28,805 nt of DNA, taken from CAZRZN01 sp964604565 (lineage in GTDB: Bacteria; Pseudomonadota; Alphaproteobacteria; Rhodobacterales; Rhodobacteraceae). The stretch spans positions 1 through 28,805 of the forward strand of contig CAZRZN010000025.1 of the NCBI GenBank assembly GCA_964604565.1, given 5' to 3'. The notes below the pieces were generated by a model that did no database searches, was not told the DNA's origin, and saw nothing but the letters and a program-made list of their open reading frames with translations. A program made the translations under genes and the position numbers. Shown here piece by piece: positions 7,769-15,525 of this stretch. Each line of letters opens with the position of its first letter. Position 1 is the first letter of the stretch.

Positions 7769-8827
7769 TTGCGTGATGAGCCCGAAATGACGCCGCGCGC
7801 AGAAGCGTTGCTGGACTGGTATGACCGTCATGCCCGCGCAATGCCATGGCGCGTAGGCCCCGCCGCGCGCCGCGCCGGAGAGGCGCCCGACCCTTACCGT
7901 GTCTGGCTGTCGGAGATCATGTTGCAGCAGACCACGGTGGCAGCGGTCAAATCATACTTCAACGCGTTTACAACACGATGGCCCACGGTCGAGGCGTTGG
8001 CTGCCGCGCCCGATGGCGATGTGATGGCCGCCTGGGCGGGACTTGGATACTACGCCCGGGCGCGCAACTTGCTCAAATGCGCCCGGGTCGTGGCGGCGGA
8101 TCATGGCGGGCGGTTTCCCGCCGATCATGCCACCCTGCTGACGCTGCCCGGGGTCGGTCCCTATACGGCCGCGGCCATCGCGGCCATCGCATTTGACGCC
8201 CCTGAAACCGTGGTCGACGGCAACGTCGAACGGGTGATGGCCCGCGTCTTTGACGAGCATACGCCGCTGCCTGCCGCCAAGCCGATCCTGACGGACCACG
8301 CCGCGCGCCTGACGCCCGACATCCGCCCGGGCGACTATGCCCAGGCGGTGATGGATCTTGGTGCGACGATCTGAACGCCGCGACGGCCGGCCTGCGGTCT
8401 TTGCCCCTGGCGAACCGCCTGCACGGCATGGATCAACGGCACCGCTGCGGACCTGCCGAAAAAGACCCCCAAGAAACGGAAACCCACACGGCTGGGAATC
8501 GCCTATCTGGCGCGGCGCGTGGATGGCGCTTGGCTGCTGGAGCGCCGCCCCGACCGGGGTCTGCTGGGCGGCATGCTGGGCTGGCCCGGATCGGAGTGGG
8601 ACGAGGCCCCGCAGGAGGCCCCCCCGATCCGCGCGGAATGGCGCACATTGGAGGCGGAGGCCCGCCACACGTTTACACATTTCCATCTGCGTCTGACCGT
8701 CAAGACGGCCTTGGTGCCCATGGAGCGCACACCGGACCGCGGAGAATTCCTGCCGTTGTCGGAGTTTCGCCCCGGTGATCTGCCCACCGTGATGCGCAAG
8801 GCCTTTGACCTTGCGCATGGCAGCTGA
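7769..8827 (+). pseudogene. mutY: A/G-specific adenine glycosylase MutY, interrupted by an in-frame TGA at codon 202
   Basis: MutY removes adenine mispaired with 8-oxoguanine. The frame runs from a TTG at 7769 (GGAG 8 bases upstream; an ATG at 7787 is an alternative) to 8827, broken once by TGA at 8372-8374. Before the stop are the helix-hairpin-helix glycosylase domain, catalytic E49 in SEIMLQQT, LPGVGPYTA and catalytic D150 in VDGNVERV. The TGA falls exactly where the first ligand of the C-x6-C-x2-C-x5-C [4Fe-4S] motif is expected (E. coli context AMIC). The other three ligands, C209, C212 and C218, follow in the same frame. About 130 further residues form the NUDIX-like 8-oxoG recognition domain, undamaged. 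It is therefore not a frameshift. It may be a base error, a fresh null allele or recoding; as conventionally read, only 201 residues would be made. Confidence 0.9.
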
Positions 8828-9350
8828 TCCCGGCGCCGGCGGAATGGGTCGTTCAAAGGGTCTTATCTGTATTTTCCACGGTCGGAATGCTGGATAGGGT
8901 GCCGGGGCACCTGCGCCGACCTCTGCGCCCTCCAGCCAAGACCATCTGCGCGCCCCGGGCGCACCATGAGGCCTGACCGCGTCCGCGAGCATGACACAGT
9001 GCAAATGGCACCACGATCCTGAGGTCGGGATCGGTCATGCCGCGGCGTCACGCCACGGGGTGACGATCGTAAACCCAGCCACATGACCAGAGCGACCGAC
9101 AGACGACGGACATTCGCAGGCGAGAATCCGAAAGCGTTCACGGCGATCTTTGCACGATCAAGGCCGGAGCTTCCCGATACTGCCCTTAACCTTTTGAAAA
9201 ATTTACATCCAAGACGGTCTCCAAACGCACCTCACGTGGCTGTCGAAGGATTGACGCAGCAAGGTCGCACCCTGCCTCCAGCGGGGTGACAACGACGCGC
9301 GCCCGGACTAAGAGACAGGAAATTCAGATGGCTCACCAAAGAGGATTAAA
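8828..9350. other. Gene-poor spacer between mutY and ppaC (523 bp)
   Basis: No ORF here has convincing protein features. A 68-codon plus-strand frame (9083-9289) and overlapping minus-strand frames look like chance openings in GC-rich DNA. The second half contains an AT-rich island (about 9185-9212) with TTGAAA followed by AATTTACATCC. That resembles the upstream part of the rsfS promoter but lacks a good -10 box. The ppaC control region probably lies here. Confidence 0.5.
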
Positions 9351-9354
9351 ATGA
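9328..9354 (+). other. Possible 8-codon leader ORF overlapping the ppaC start
   Basis: An ATG at 9328, with AGGA 7 bases upstream, opens a reading frame for MAHQRGLK. Its TGA (9352-9354) overlaps the ppaC ATG (9351-9353). The ppaC ribosome site AGAGGA lies inside it. This could couple ppaC translation to a leader peptide, or it could be chance. Confidence 0.3.
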
Positions 9355-10271
9355 CCACGCAGGTTTTCGGCCACAAGTCGCCCGACACCGATTCCACCGG
9401 CAGCCCGATCATCTGGGCCTGGTACCTCAACGAGGTGAAGGGCGAGACCGCCAAGCCGGTGCTTTTGGGGGAACCCAACACCGAGGCCGCATTCATGTTG
9501 GATCACTGGAAACTGGACAAGCCGGAGATCATCTCGGACGTATCCGACGGCGACGCGGTGGTGATCGTGGATACGAACAACCCCGCCGAATTGCCCGCCT
9601 CGATCAACAGCGCCGATATCCGCGCCATCATCGACCATCACAAGCTGGTCGGCGGGCTGGAAACCAAAGGGCCAATCGACATCACCGTCCGCCCGCTGGC
9701 CTGCACGGCGACCATCATGATCGACCTGATGGGCGAAGACGCGGCACGGATGCCCGAGCCGATCAAGGGCGCGGCGCTGACCTGCATCCTGTCGGACACG
9801 CTGGAATTCCGCTCCCCCACGACCACGGCGCATGACAAGGCCGTGGCCGAAAGGCTGGCGGTTGATCTGGGCCTGAACGTCTCCGACTACGCAGCGCAGA
9901 TGTTTGCCGCCAAATCCGACGTCTCTGCCTTTTCTGATGCCGAACTGCTGCGCATGGACAGCAAGGAATATGGCGTCGAGGGCACGAAGTTCCGCGTGTC
10001 CGTCCTTGAGACGACAGCCCCCCAGATGGTTCTGGACCGCAAGGACAGTCTCATGTCGTCGATGGTCGACGTCGCCAAGGAAGACGGCGTGGATCAGGTG
10101 CTGCTGTTTGTCGTCGACATCCTCAACGAAGAAGCGACGCTGATGGTGCCGAATGATCTGGTCAAGACCGTGGCCGAGAAAAGCTTTGGCGCAAGCGTGT
10201 CGGGCGACATCGTTGTGCTGCCCGGCATCATGAGCCGCAAGAAACAGATCATCCCGAACCTCAAGGTCTGA
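9351..10271 (+). CDS. ppaC: Manganese-dependent (family II) inorganic pyrophosphatase
   Basis: Cytosolic DHH-superfamily enzyme that hydrolyses pyrophosphate to two phosphates, pulling biosynthetic reactions forward. The 306-residue product has the metal-binding pattern of the family: H8, D12 and D14 in FGHKSPDTD, D74 in VIVDTNN, and the D95-H96-H97 signature. The C-terminal substrate-binding S295-R-K-K-Q299 motif is intact. There is no CBS or DRTGG regulatory insertion, so it is the short, unregulated form. The ATG has a good AGAGGA site. The gene stands alone and ends at a terminator shared with the convergent dioxygenase gene. Confidence 0.96.
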   Translation: MTTQVFGHKSPDTDSTGSPIIWAWYLNEVKGETAKPVLLGEPNTEAAFMLDHWKLDKPEIISDVSDGDAVVIVDTNNPAELPASINSADIRAIIDHHKLVGGLETKGPIDITVRPLACTATIMIDLMGEDAARMPEPIKGAALTCILSDTLEFRSPTTTAHDKAVAERLAVDLGLNVSDYAAQMFAAKSDVSAFSDAELLRMDSKEYGVEGTKFRVSVLETTAPQMVLDRKDSLMSSMVDVAKEDGVDQVLLFVVDILNEEATLMVPNDLVKTVAEKSFGASVSGDIVVLPGIMSRKKQIIPNLKV

Positions 10272-10301
10272 TCGTTCCGACATAAATTGGCCGGACAAAT
10301 C

Positions 10302-10330
10302 GGGGCGTTCCTTGGCGGGACGCCCCTTTT
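10302..10330 (+). terminator. Intrinsic terminator downstream of ppaC
   Basis: GGGGCGT (10302-10308) pairs with ACGCCCC (10320-10326) across an 11-base loop and is followed directly by TTTT. It lies 30 bases after the ppaC stop and just before the stop of the convergent dioxygenase gene. It would work best for ppaC; the reverse strand has no comparable T-run. Confidence 0.75.
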
Positions 10331-10340
10331 CTTCATGCGC

Positions 10341-11456
10341 TCAGGGGTTCGCCCGGGCAAGCACCCGAAGACGGCTGTCCCACTCGCCTCGGTCGACATA
10401 ACAGCCGTGCAGGTGTCGGCGGCCGGTCGCGGGATCAAAAGCCTCGCGCCCATGCAGCACGCGGCGGTTGTCAAAGACCACCATTTCGCCGCCACGCAGT
10501 TTCAGCGCGATCCTGTAGGCCGGGTCGCGCAGCATCTGCATGAAAAGCCGATAGGCGCGGTAGAAATCCAGCATCACCGCCGGTTCCAGATCGACGATAT
10601 CGGCCAGATGCGCGTTGAAGCAGATCTCGGACACCGCGCCGCCTTCATTGCACACGATGACCGTTTTCCGGGATCGGATGTCGGTGTCGGCGTCGTGAAA
10701 CCGAAATGGCACCGTGACTGTCGACAGGATTTCGAACGCCTGCGGATCGCGCGCACGCAGATCCTCGGCCACGGCGATGCCATCGCAAAACGTCGATCCG
10801 CCCCCCTGCGCCTCGTTGGCGAGGCAATGCAGAAACTGGTAGCCCGGCGGAAGATCCTGATTGGTCAGGTCCGTGTGCAGTGGCAGGGCGTCCGCCGTAT
10901 AGGCGAGGTTGTTCGGATCGGGTTTTGACACGACTTCGAAGGTCAGGCCAAAATTCGTCTCACGCAGATGGCCGACCCGCCGGGCGACCCTTTGACCCGC
11001 CTCCACCTCATCGGCCAGCCCTGCGACAATTGACAAACCGTAGCACCTTGTGTCGCGCAGCCAATCCACAAGGGCGCCCTCCTCTGCAAGCAGGTCATCG
11101 GCCGAATGGCGCGGAACGCCCTCTTCGCCCAGATCGGCGCGCCATGACACCGGCGCCACATCCGCCGGGTCGGGACGGGATCTGCCCGGGCGGCACGCCT
11201 TGATCCAGTCCAGATCGAACCGGCTGGGCCGGTCGAGATCGGGCCATGTGATCAGCAGCGCATCATGCGTCAGCTCGGCCCGGAGCGGGGCGATATCCAG
11301 CGGCACGCTGGTCAGATCGAACAGCCGTTCACCTGTTTGCGGGTGAAAGCCCGTTGGATCGGTGTCGCGCAGCCATATAAAGGGAAACGTCCCGACCGTT
11401 CCGTCGGGCCATCGCAGCTCGAGGCTTTCAGCCCCGGTGGTGATCGTGGGTTGCAT
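10341..11456 (-). CDS. Gamma-butyrobetaine hydroxylase-like Fe(II)/2-oxoglutarate dioxygenase
   Basis: Non-haem iron oxygenase with an N-terminal GBBH-like domain (about residues 14-95 counted from the ATG at 11474) and a TauD/TfdA catalytic domain (about 120-365). The iron ligands are visible as H200 and D202 in LPLHTDLTN and H341 in RVLHGREAF; R352/R353 would hold 2-oxoglutarate. Relatives hydroxylate gamma-butyrobetaine or trimethyllysine, but the substrate here is not determinable. The WLRD segment that normally carries zinc-binding cysteines reads WLRDTDPTGFH and has none. I prefer the inner ATG at 11456 because AGGA lies 7 bases upstream; the ATG at 11474 has no ribosome site. It lies downstream of sfsA on the same strand. 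Confidence 0.88.
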   Translation of the reverse strand: MQPTITTGAESLELRWPDGTVGTFPFIWLRDTDPTGFHPQTGERLFDLTSVPLDIAPLRAELTHDALLITWPDLDRPSRFDLDWIKACRPGRSRPDPADVAPVSWRADLGEEGVPRHSADDLLAEEGALVDWLRDTRCYGLSIVAGLADEVEAGQRVARRVGHLRETNFGLTFEVVSKPDPNNLAYTADALPLHTDLTNQDLPPGYQFLHCLANEAQGGGSTFCDGIAVAEDLRARDPQAFEILSTVTVPFRFHDADTDIRSRKTVIVCNEGGAVSEICFNAHLADIVDLEPAVMLDFYRAYRLFMQMLRDPAYRIALKLRGGEMVVFDNRRVLHGREAFDPATGRRHLHGCYVDRGEWDSRLRVLARANP

Positions 11457-11474
11457 GGGTAAATCCTGAGACAT

Positions 11475-11666
11475 GATGGGAAAAAGCCGGGTTTCGTGTC
11501 ATCCGGCGGACGGCGGAGGCCACCATTCGTGAACCTTGCCATGCGGATGCCCTGCGCATCGTCCCAGAACCGCGTGCATGACGGTCATTTCTCCCTTGCC
11601 ATGCAAGAGGCAGAGCACATGCCGCCCGTCGGCAGCAAGCCAAATCGCCGACAGGGCAACGGGCGA
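11475..11666. other. Short spacer between sfsA and the dioxygenase gene
   Basis: After the sfsA stop the same minus-strand frame stays open for about 55 codons. It includes an ATG at 11588 preceded by GGGAG that would give a 29-residue peptide ending at 11499. I recognise no family and see no terminator. It may be a small gene or just unused spacer. Confidence 0.25.
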
Positions 11667-12383
11667 TCAGATCGCAACAGCCGGATGAAACGGCAGCGAC
11701 TGGCCAAGCGTGATGGCCTGCGGCGAAATTCTGCATCCGATAGCCATGACCTCGACCCCTTGCCCATGCGCCTCGGCAAAACCGGTGGCATAGGCCGGGT
11801 CGATATCCGCGGCAAGCGTCACCTGTCTGCAATCCGTCCTCTGCACCAGATACAGCATGACCGCGCGATGGCCCTGCCCTGCCATCGCCGACAGTTCGGC
11901 CAGATGCTTGGTCCCGCGCGCGGTCACGCTGTCGGGAAATTCCGCCAGACCTTGACGGCGCGACAGCGTGACGGATTTGACCTCGACATAGGTATCGGGA
12001 CGGCCCGCGCCGCTCAGAAGAAAGTCGATCCGGCTGTTCGTCCCATATTTCACTTCGGACCGGACAAGGTCATAACCATCTAGGCCCGCGACCTCCCCCG
12101 CAAGCAAGGCCGCCTTCAGCACCCTGTTCGGGACGCCGGTATCGACGCCGGTGAAATGCCCGCCCGCGTGTTCCACAAGGCGCCACGCCCATTTCAGCTT
12201 TTTGCGCGGATCGTCGTTGGGTTCCAGCCAGATCCGCAGCCCGTCGTCCTTGAGACCCATCATGCTGCCGGGGTTGGCCACATGGGCTGTCACCTCGCGC
12301 CCGTCATCCAGCAGACAGTCGGCGAGAAACCGTTTGTAGCGGCGCAGCAGCGTCGCCGGCACGAGAGGGGTTTGAAAGCGCAT
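11667..12383 (-). CDS. sfsA: Sugar fermentation stimulation protein SfsA
   Basis: SfsA-family protein, originally linked to maltose metabolism in E. coli. The family has an N-terminal OB-like DNA-binding region and a PD-(D/E)xK nuclease-like fold. The 238 residues show the N-terminal RRYKRFLAD segment, the conserved N37-P-G-S40 motif and D120 in SRIDFLL. Nuclease-like E134-V-K136 in YVEVKSVTL and FPDS at 149-152 complete the pattern. The start ATG at 12383 is only 48 bp from the divergent CinA-like gene, so both promoters share that space. The frame stays open far upstream of this ATG, but that extension is antisense to the next gene and unrelated to SfsA. The biological role in this organism is unknown. 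Confidence 0.93.
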   Translation of the reverse strand: MRFQTPLVPATLLRRYKRFLADCLLDDGREVTAHVANPGSMMGLKDDGLRIWLEPNDDPRKKLKWAWRLVEHAGGHFTGVDTGVPNRVLKAALLAGEVAGLDGYDLVRSEVKYGTNSRIDFLLSGAGRPDTYVEVKSVTLSRRQGLAEFPDSVTARGTKHLAELSAMAGQGHRAVMLYLVQRTDCRQVTLAADIDPAYATGFAEAHGQGVEVMAIGCRISPQAITLGQSLPFHPAVAI

Positions 12384-12431
12384 GGTCCCAAGCCTATACC
12401 GTAGCGCGAAACCCGCGCCAAGGAGGCCAAC

Positions 12432-13166
12432 ATGCCCAATCCCACCGCCGCCATGCTGGTCATCGGGGACGAAATCCTGTCCGGCCGCACGCGTGATGCA
12501 AACATGCACTACCTTGCCAAGGAGTTCACGACCCATGGCATCGACCTGCGCGAAGTGCGCATCGTGTCGGATGACAGCGCGGCCATCATCGCATCGCTGA
12601 ACGCCCTGCGCGCGACACACGACCACGTCGTGACCTCTGGCGGAATTGGCCCGACCCACGACGATATCACCGCCCCCTGCGTCGCCGAAGCCTTTGGTGT
12701 GGCCATTTCCGTGCGTGACGATGCGCGGGCCATCCTTCAGGCGCATTATGACCGGCAGGGATCGGAGTTGAACGAGGCCCGCCTGCGCATGGCGCGGATA
12801 CCCGACGGGGCGGTGCTGATCGACAATCCGGTTTCGGCCGCCCCCGGCTTCAGCCTCGGGAACGTGCATGTCATGGCCGGGGTGCCGGCCGTTTTTCAGG
12901 CCATGGTCTCCAGCGTGTTGCCGCATATGACCGGCGGGCAGCCTTTGCTGTCGCAAACCCTGCGCATAGAACGCGGCGAAGGGGACATCGCCGGACCGCT
13001 GGGCCATCTGGCAGAGCGATATCCGGAGCTGTCGATCGGATCCTACCCTTATCAACAGAACGGGGCTTTTGGATCCAACGTGGTGATCCGCGGCACAGAC
13101 GGGGGACGGATCGATGCGGCGATGGCGGAACTGAGCGATCTGTTTCCCGCCACCGGCGCGCCCTGA
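12432..13166 (+). CDS. Molybdopterin-binding (MoCF / CinA N-terminal-like) domain protein
   Basis: Stand-alone MoCF_biosynth domain protein of 244 residues, similar to the N-terminal half of CinA (competence/damage-inducible protein A) but without the CinA deamidase domain. Key segments are AMLVIGDEILSGRTRD (7-22) and TSGGIGPTHDDIT (68-80), the usual ligand-binding motifs of the fold. VHVMAGVPAVFQAM near the middle is also typical. Related proteins bind molybdopterin or process nucleotide-type cofactors; the substrate here is not known. The start has a near-perfect AAGGAGG site. It is divergent from sfsA, a pairing I recall from related genomes but cannot verify here. Confidence 0.88.
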   Translation: MPNPTAAMLVIGDEILSGRTRDANMHYLAKEFTTHGIDLREVRIVSDDSAAIIASLNALRATHDHVVTSGGIGPTHDDITAPCVAEAFGVAISVRDDARAILQAHYDRQGSELNEARLRMARIPDGAVLIDNPVSAAPGFSLGNVHVMAGVPAVFQAMVSSVLPHMTGGQPLLSQTLRIERGEGDIAGPLGHLAERYPELSIGSYPYQQNGAFGSNVVIRGTDGGRIDAAMAELSDLFPATGAP

Positions 13167-13290
13167 GCCAACGATGCGCCGCAATTTCAGCACGCCTATC
13201 GGGTCATGCGCTGGCGTCCCGCATGGCGCATGGACAGCCTCCCGGCCAGCCGCCATAACACATGGCAGAGTCTAGCCAGAAGGCCCATCA

Positions 13291-14031
13291 ATGTCCGCCG
13301 ACCTGACCCCTTACTTCGACGCGCTCGATGCGACCTGGCCGGCCGCGGCCCGGGTGGACGCCGGACCGTGGCTGCTGCGCGAGGGTCGCGGCGGGGGTAA
13401 GCGGGTGTCCGCCGCGACCGCGCAGGGAGATTGGCGCAGCGAGGATCTGGCCGCGGCGGAAACCGCGATGCAGTTCATGGGGCAGGATCCCCTTTTCATG
13501 ATCCGCGGAGGAGACGAGGCGCTGGACGCGGCGCTGGACTTGCGCGGATATCGGATCGTCGATCCCGTCCAGCTTTGGTCGGCCCCGGTGACGTGCCTGA
13601 CAGACCTGAGGCTGCCACGGGTGACCGCCTTCACGATCTGGGAACCATTGGCCATCATGCGCGAGATCTGGCGCGTGGGCGGCATCGGTCCAGCCCGTCT
13701 GCGGGTCATGGACCGTGCCGCGCCGCCAAAGACCGGTCTTTTCGGACGCGTTTCGGACCGGCCGGCAGGGGCCGGATTTTGCGCCGTTCACGGCCGCATC
13801 GCCATGGTTCATGCGTTGGAAATCCTGCCGGAACACCGCCAAAAGGGGCTGGGAGGCTGGATGATGCGCTGCGCCGCGCTCTGGGCCGAAAAACAGGGCG
13901 CAGACTACGTTGCGGTTGCGGCCACCACGGAAAACGCATCGGCCAGCGCGCTATATGCCGCCTTGAACATGGAGGTGGTCGGGCACTATCATTACCGCAT
14001 GATCGACACAGCCCTTAGCGAGGATACGTGA
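13291..14031 (+). CDS. GNAT-family N-acetyltransferase
   Basis: Acetyl-CoA-dependent acetyltransferase of 246 residues. The acetyl-CoA pyrophosphate-binding loop is R183-Q-K-G-L-G188 after the beta-strand VHALEILP. The helix and final strand (SASALYAALNMEVVGHYHYRM) complete the GNAT core. The first 110 residues are less conserved and probably form a degenerate GNAT-like half. The acceptor substrate is unknown. The ATG is preceded by AGAAGG. The TGA overlaps the GTG of the following AhpD-like gene as GTGA, so the two are likely co-translated. There are 124 bp between the CinA-like gene and this start, with no feature I can name. Confidence 0.88.
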   Translation: MSADLTPYFDALDATWPAAARVDAGPWLLREGRGGGKRVSAATAQGDWRSEDLAAAETAMQFMGQDPLFMIRGGDEALDAALDLRGYRIVDPVQLWSAPVTCLTDLRLPRVTAFTIWEPLAIMREIWRVGGIGPARLRVMDRAAPPKTGLFGRVSDRPAGAGFCAVHGRIAMVHALEILPEHRQKGLGGWMMRCAALWAEKQGADYVAVAATTENASASALYAALNMEVVGHYHYRMIDTALSEDT

Positions 14032-14597
14032 CCGAAAGTCTGCCCACAGCGCTCAACCTGCCCATGGTCGATCCCTTGCCGGAGACCACGCAGAAATATT
14101 TCGACGTCTGCCGGGACAAGCTGGGTATGGTGCCCAATGTGCTCAAGGCTCATGCCTTCGACATTGCCAAGCTGGACGCGTTCAGCGGGCTTTACAACGA
14201 ATTGATGCTGGCCGACAGCGGCCTCAGCAAGCTGGAACGCGAGATGATCGCCGTTGTCGTGTCTTCGGTGAACCGTTGCTTTTACTGCCTGACAGCGCAT
14301 GGTGCAGCGGTGCGGCAACTGTCCGGCGACCCGAAGCTGGGCGAGATGCTGGTGATGAACTGGCGGGTCGCGGATCTGAACCACCGCCAGCGCGCGATGC
14401 TGTATTTCGCCGAAAAGATGACCAAAGCCTCATCCGAGATCGCGGAATATGACCGCGAGGCGCTGCGCGACGCGGGCTTTACGGAACGCGACATCTGGGA
14501 CATTGCCAATGTCGCAGGTTTTTTCAACATGACGAACCGCGTCGCAAGTGCCACCGACATGCGCCCGAATGACGAATACCACGCGCAGGCGCGGTAG
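14028..14597 (+). CDS. AhpD/carboxymuconolactone decarboxylase-like peroxidase-related protein
   Basis: Alkylhydroperoxidase D-like protein of 189 residues. The active-site region is SVNRCFYCLTAHGAAV, with C84-x2-C87 and H91 preceded by E70, the AhpD proton-relay arrangement. Such proteins reduce peroxides through the cysteine pair, or act in related thiol chemistry. Length and context match the 'uncharacterized peroxidase-related enzyme' group. The start is GTG overlapping the GNAT stop, and the 3' end overlaps the OmpA-like gene by about 29 bases. The physiological reductant cannot be told from sequence. Confidence 0.9.
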   Translation: MTESLPTALNLPMVDPLPETTQKYFDVCRDKLGMVPNVLKAHAFDIAKLDAFSGLYNELMLADSGLSKLEREMIAVVVSSVNRCFYCLTAHGAAVRQLSGDPKLGEMLVMNWRVADLNHRQRAMLYFAEKMTKASSEIAEYDREALRDAGFTERDIWDIANVAGFFNMTNRVASATDMRPNDEYHAQAR

Positions 14598-15525
14598 ACG
14601 GCTGGGCCTTGCTCTGGCGGTCTTTGCCGGTCAGGCATCGGCAGTCGAGCTGTCCCTGCCTGCGGGTGCCGAACAAAGCTTTGGCACCGTGCAGTCGCCG
14701 GGGGCCTACGCACTGCCGACGGGGCCATGGGCCGATGGCGATGTGCCGGTCAAACGCGTCGAGGGCCGCGTCGAAGTGACCGCATGGCACATCCCCGGCG
14801 CGGCAGAAACGTCCTTTCAGCTGGCGCGGCCCTTTCGGGAGGCACTGGTGGACGCGGGATACAGGATCTTGCTGGACTGCAAGGCGCGCGCCTGCGGGGG
14901 TTTCGACTTTCGCTTTGCCACCATTGTCCTACCCGCGCCTGAGATGTTCGTGGATCTCACGAATTATCACTTCATCTCCGCGCATTCAGAGAGCGAAGGC
15001 GCTGTTTCGATCCTGACCAGCCGGGACCGGCAACAGGGCTATATTCAGATCATCCGCGCTGGCGGGGGCACCGGGGATGCCCCCCTTGCAGGCGCCGAAC
15101 CGCGCCGGGCGTTTCCGTCCCCTGACGTTGAGGTCGACGTCGACAGTGACGACGTGGCGACCGTTCTGGAGGCGCAGGGTCATGTGATCCTGCGGGATCT
15201 GGACTTTGGCTCCGGCTCAACCAACCTTGGCAGCGGACGCATCGCATCACTGGACGCACTGGCGTCGTATCTGGACGCAAATCCGAACCGGCGCATTCTG
15301 TTCGTGGGACATACCGACGCAACAGGCTCGCTCGAAGCCAACCAAGACGTCTCGTTGGCCCGGGCGCAGGCAGCGGTGGCCTATCTGCGGGAACGCCATG
15401 GCATCGCCGGGGACCGGATCAGCGGCGCCGGGGCGGGATATCTTGCGCCGGTTGCGACCAACCTCACGCCCGACGGGCGGGAGGCCAACCGGCGGGTGGA
15501 GGCGGTATTGATCCCGACGGAGTAA
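14569..15525 (+). CDS. OmpA-family protein with N-terminal DUF4892-like domain
   Basis: Exported peptidoglycan-binding protein. From the ATG at 14569 it is 318 residues long, with a twin-Arg-rich N-terminus and a signal peptide ending near GQASA (about residue 25). A central domain (about 45-185), with ILLDCKARACGGFDFRFA and a cysteine pair, resembles DUF4892. The C-terminal OmpA domain (about 205-318) has LDFGSGS, FVGHTDATG and the final NRRVEAVL motif, whose Asp and Arg bind diaminopimelate. A GTG at 14548 would add seven unlikely residues. It lacks an obvious beta-barrel, so it is probably periplasmic. It overlaps the AhpD-like gene and ends the three-gene cluster. Confidence 0.85.
   Translation: MTNTTRRRGRRLGLALAVFAGQASAVELSLPAGAEQSFGTVQSPGAYALPTGPWADGDVPVKRVEGRVEVTAWHIPGAAETSFQLARPFREALVDAGYRILLDCKARACGGFDFRFATIVLPAPEMFVDLTNYHFISAHSESEGAVSILTSRDRQQGYIQIIRAGGGTGDAPLAGAEPRRAFPSPDVEVDVDSDDVATVLEAQGHVILRDLDFGSGSTNLGSGRIASLDALASYLDANPNRRILFVGHTDATGSLEANQDVSLARAQAAVAYLRERHGIAGDRISGAGAGYLAPVATNLTPDGREANRRVEAVLIPTE

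Noticed and set aside
8341..8530. A frameshift in mutY
   Set aside because: The 5' part (from 7769) and the 3' part (ending 8827) are in the same frame; only a TGA codon separates them, so no indel is needed.
9083..9289. A 68-codon ORF before ppaC
   Set aside because: No ribosome site, no recognisable domain, and it runs through the AT-rich likely control region.
12384..13256. N-terminal extension of sfsA to about 529 residues
   Set aside because: The extra part lies opposite the CinA-like gene and has no family features; SfsA begins at the ATG at 12383.
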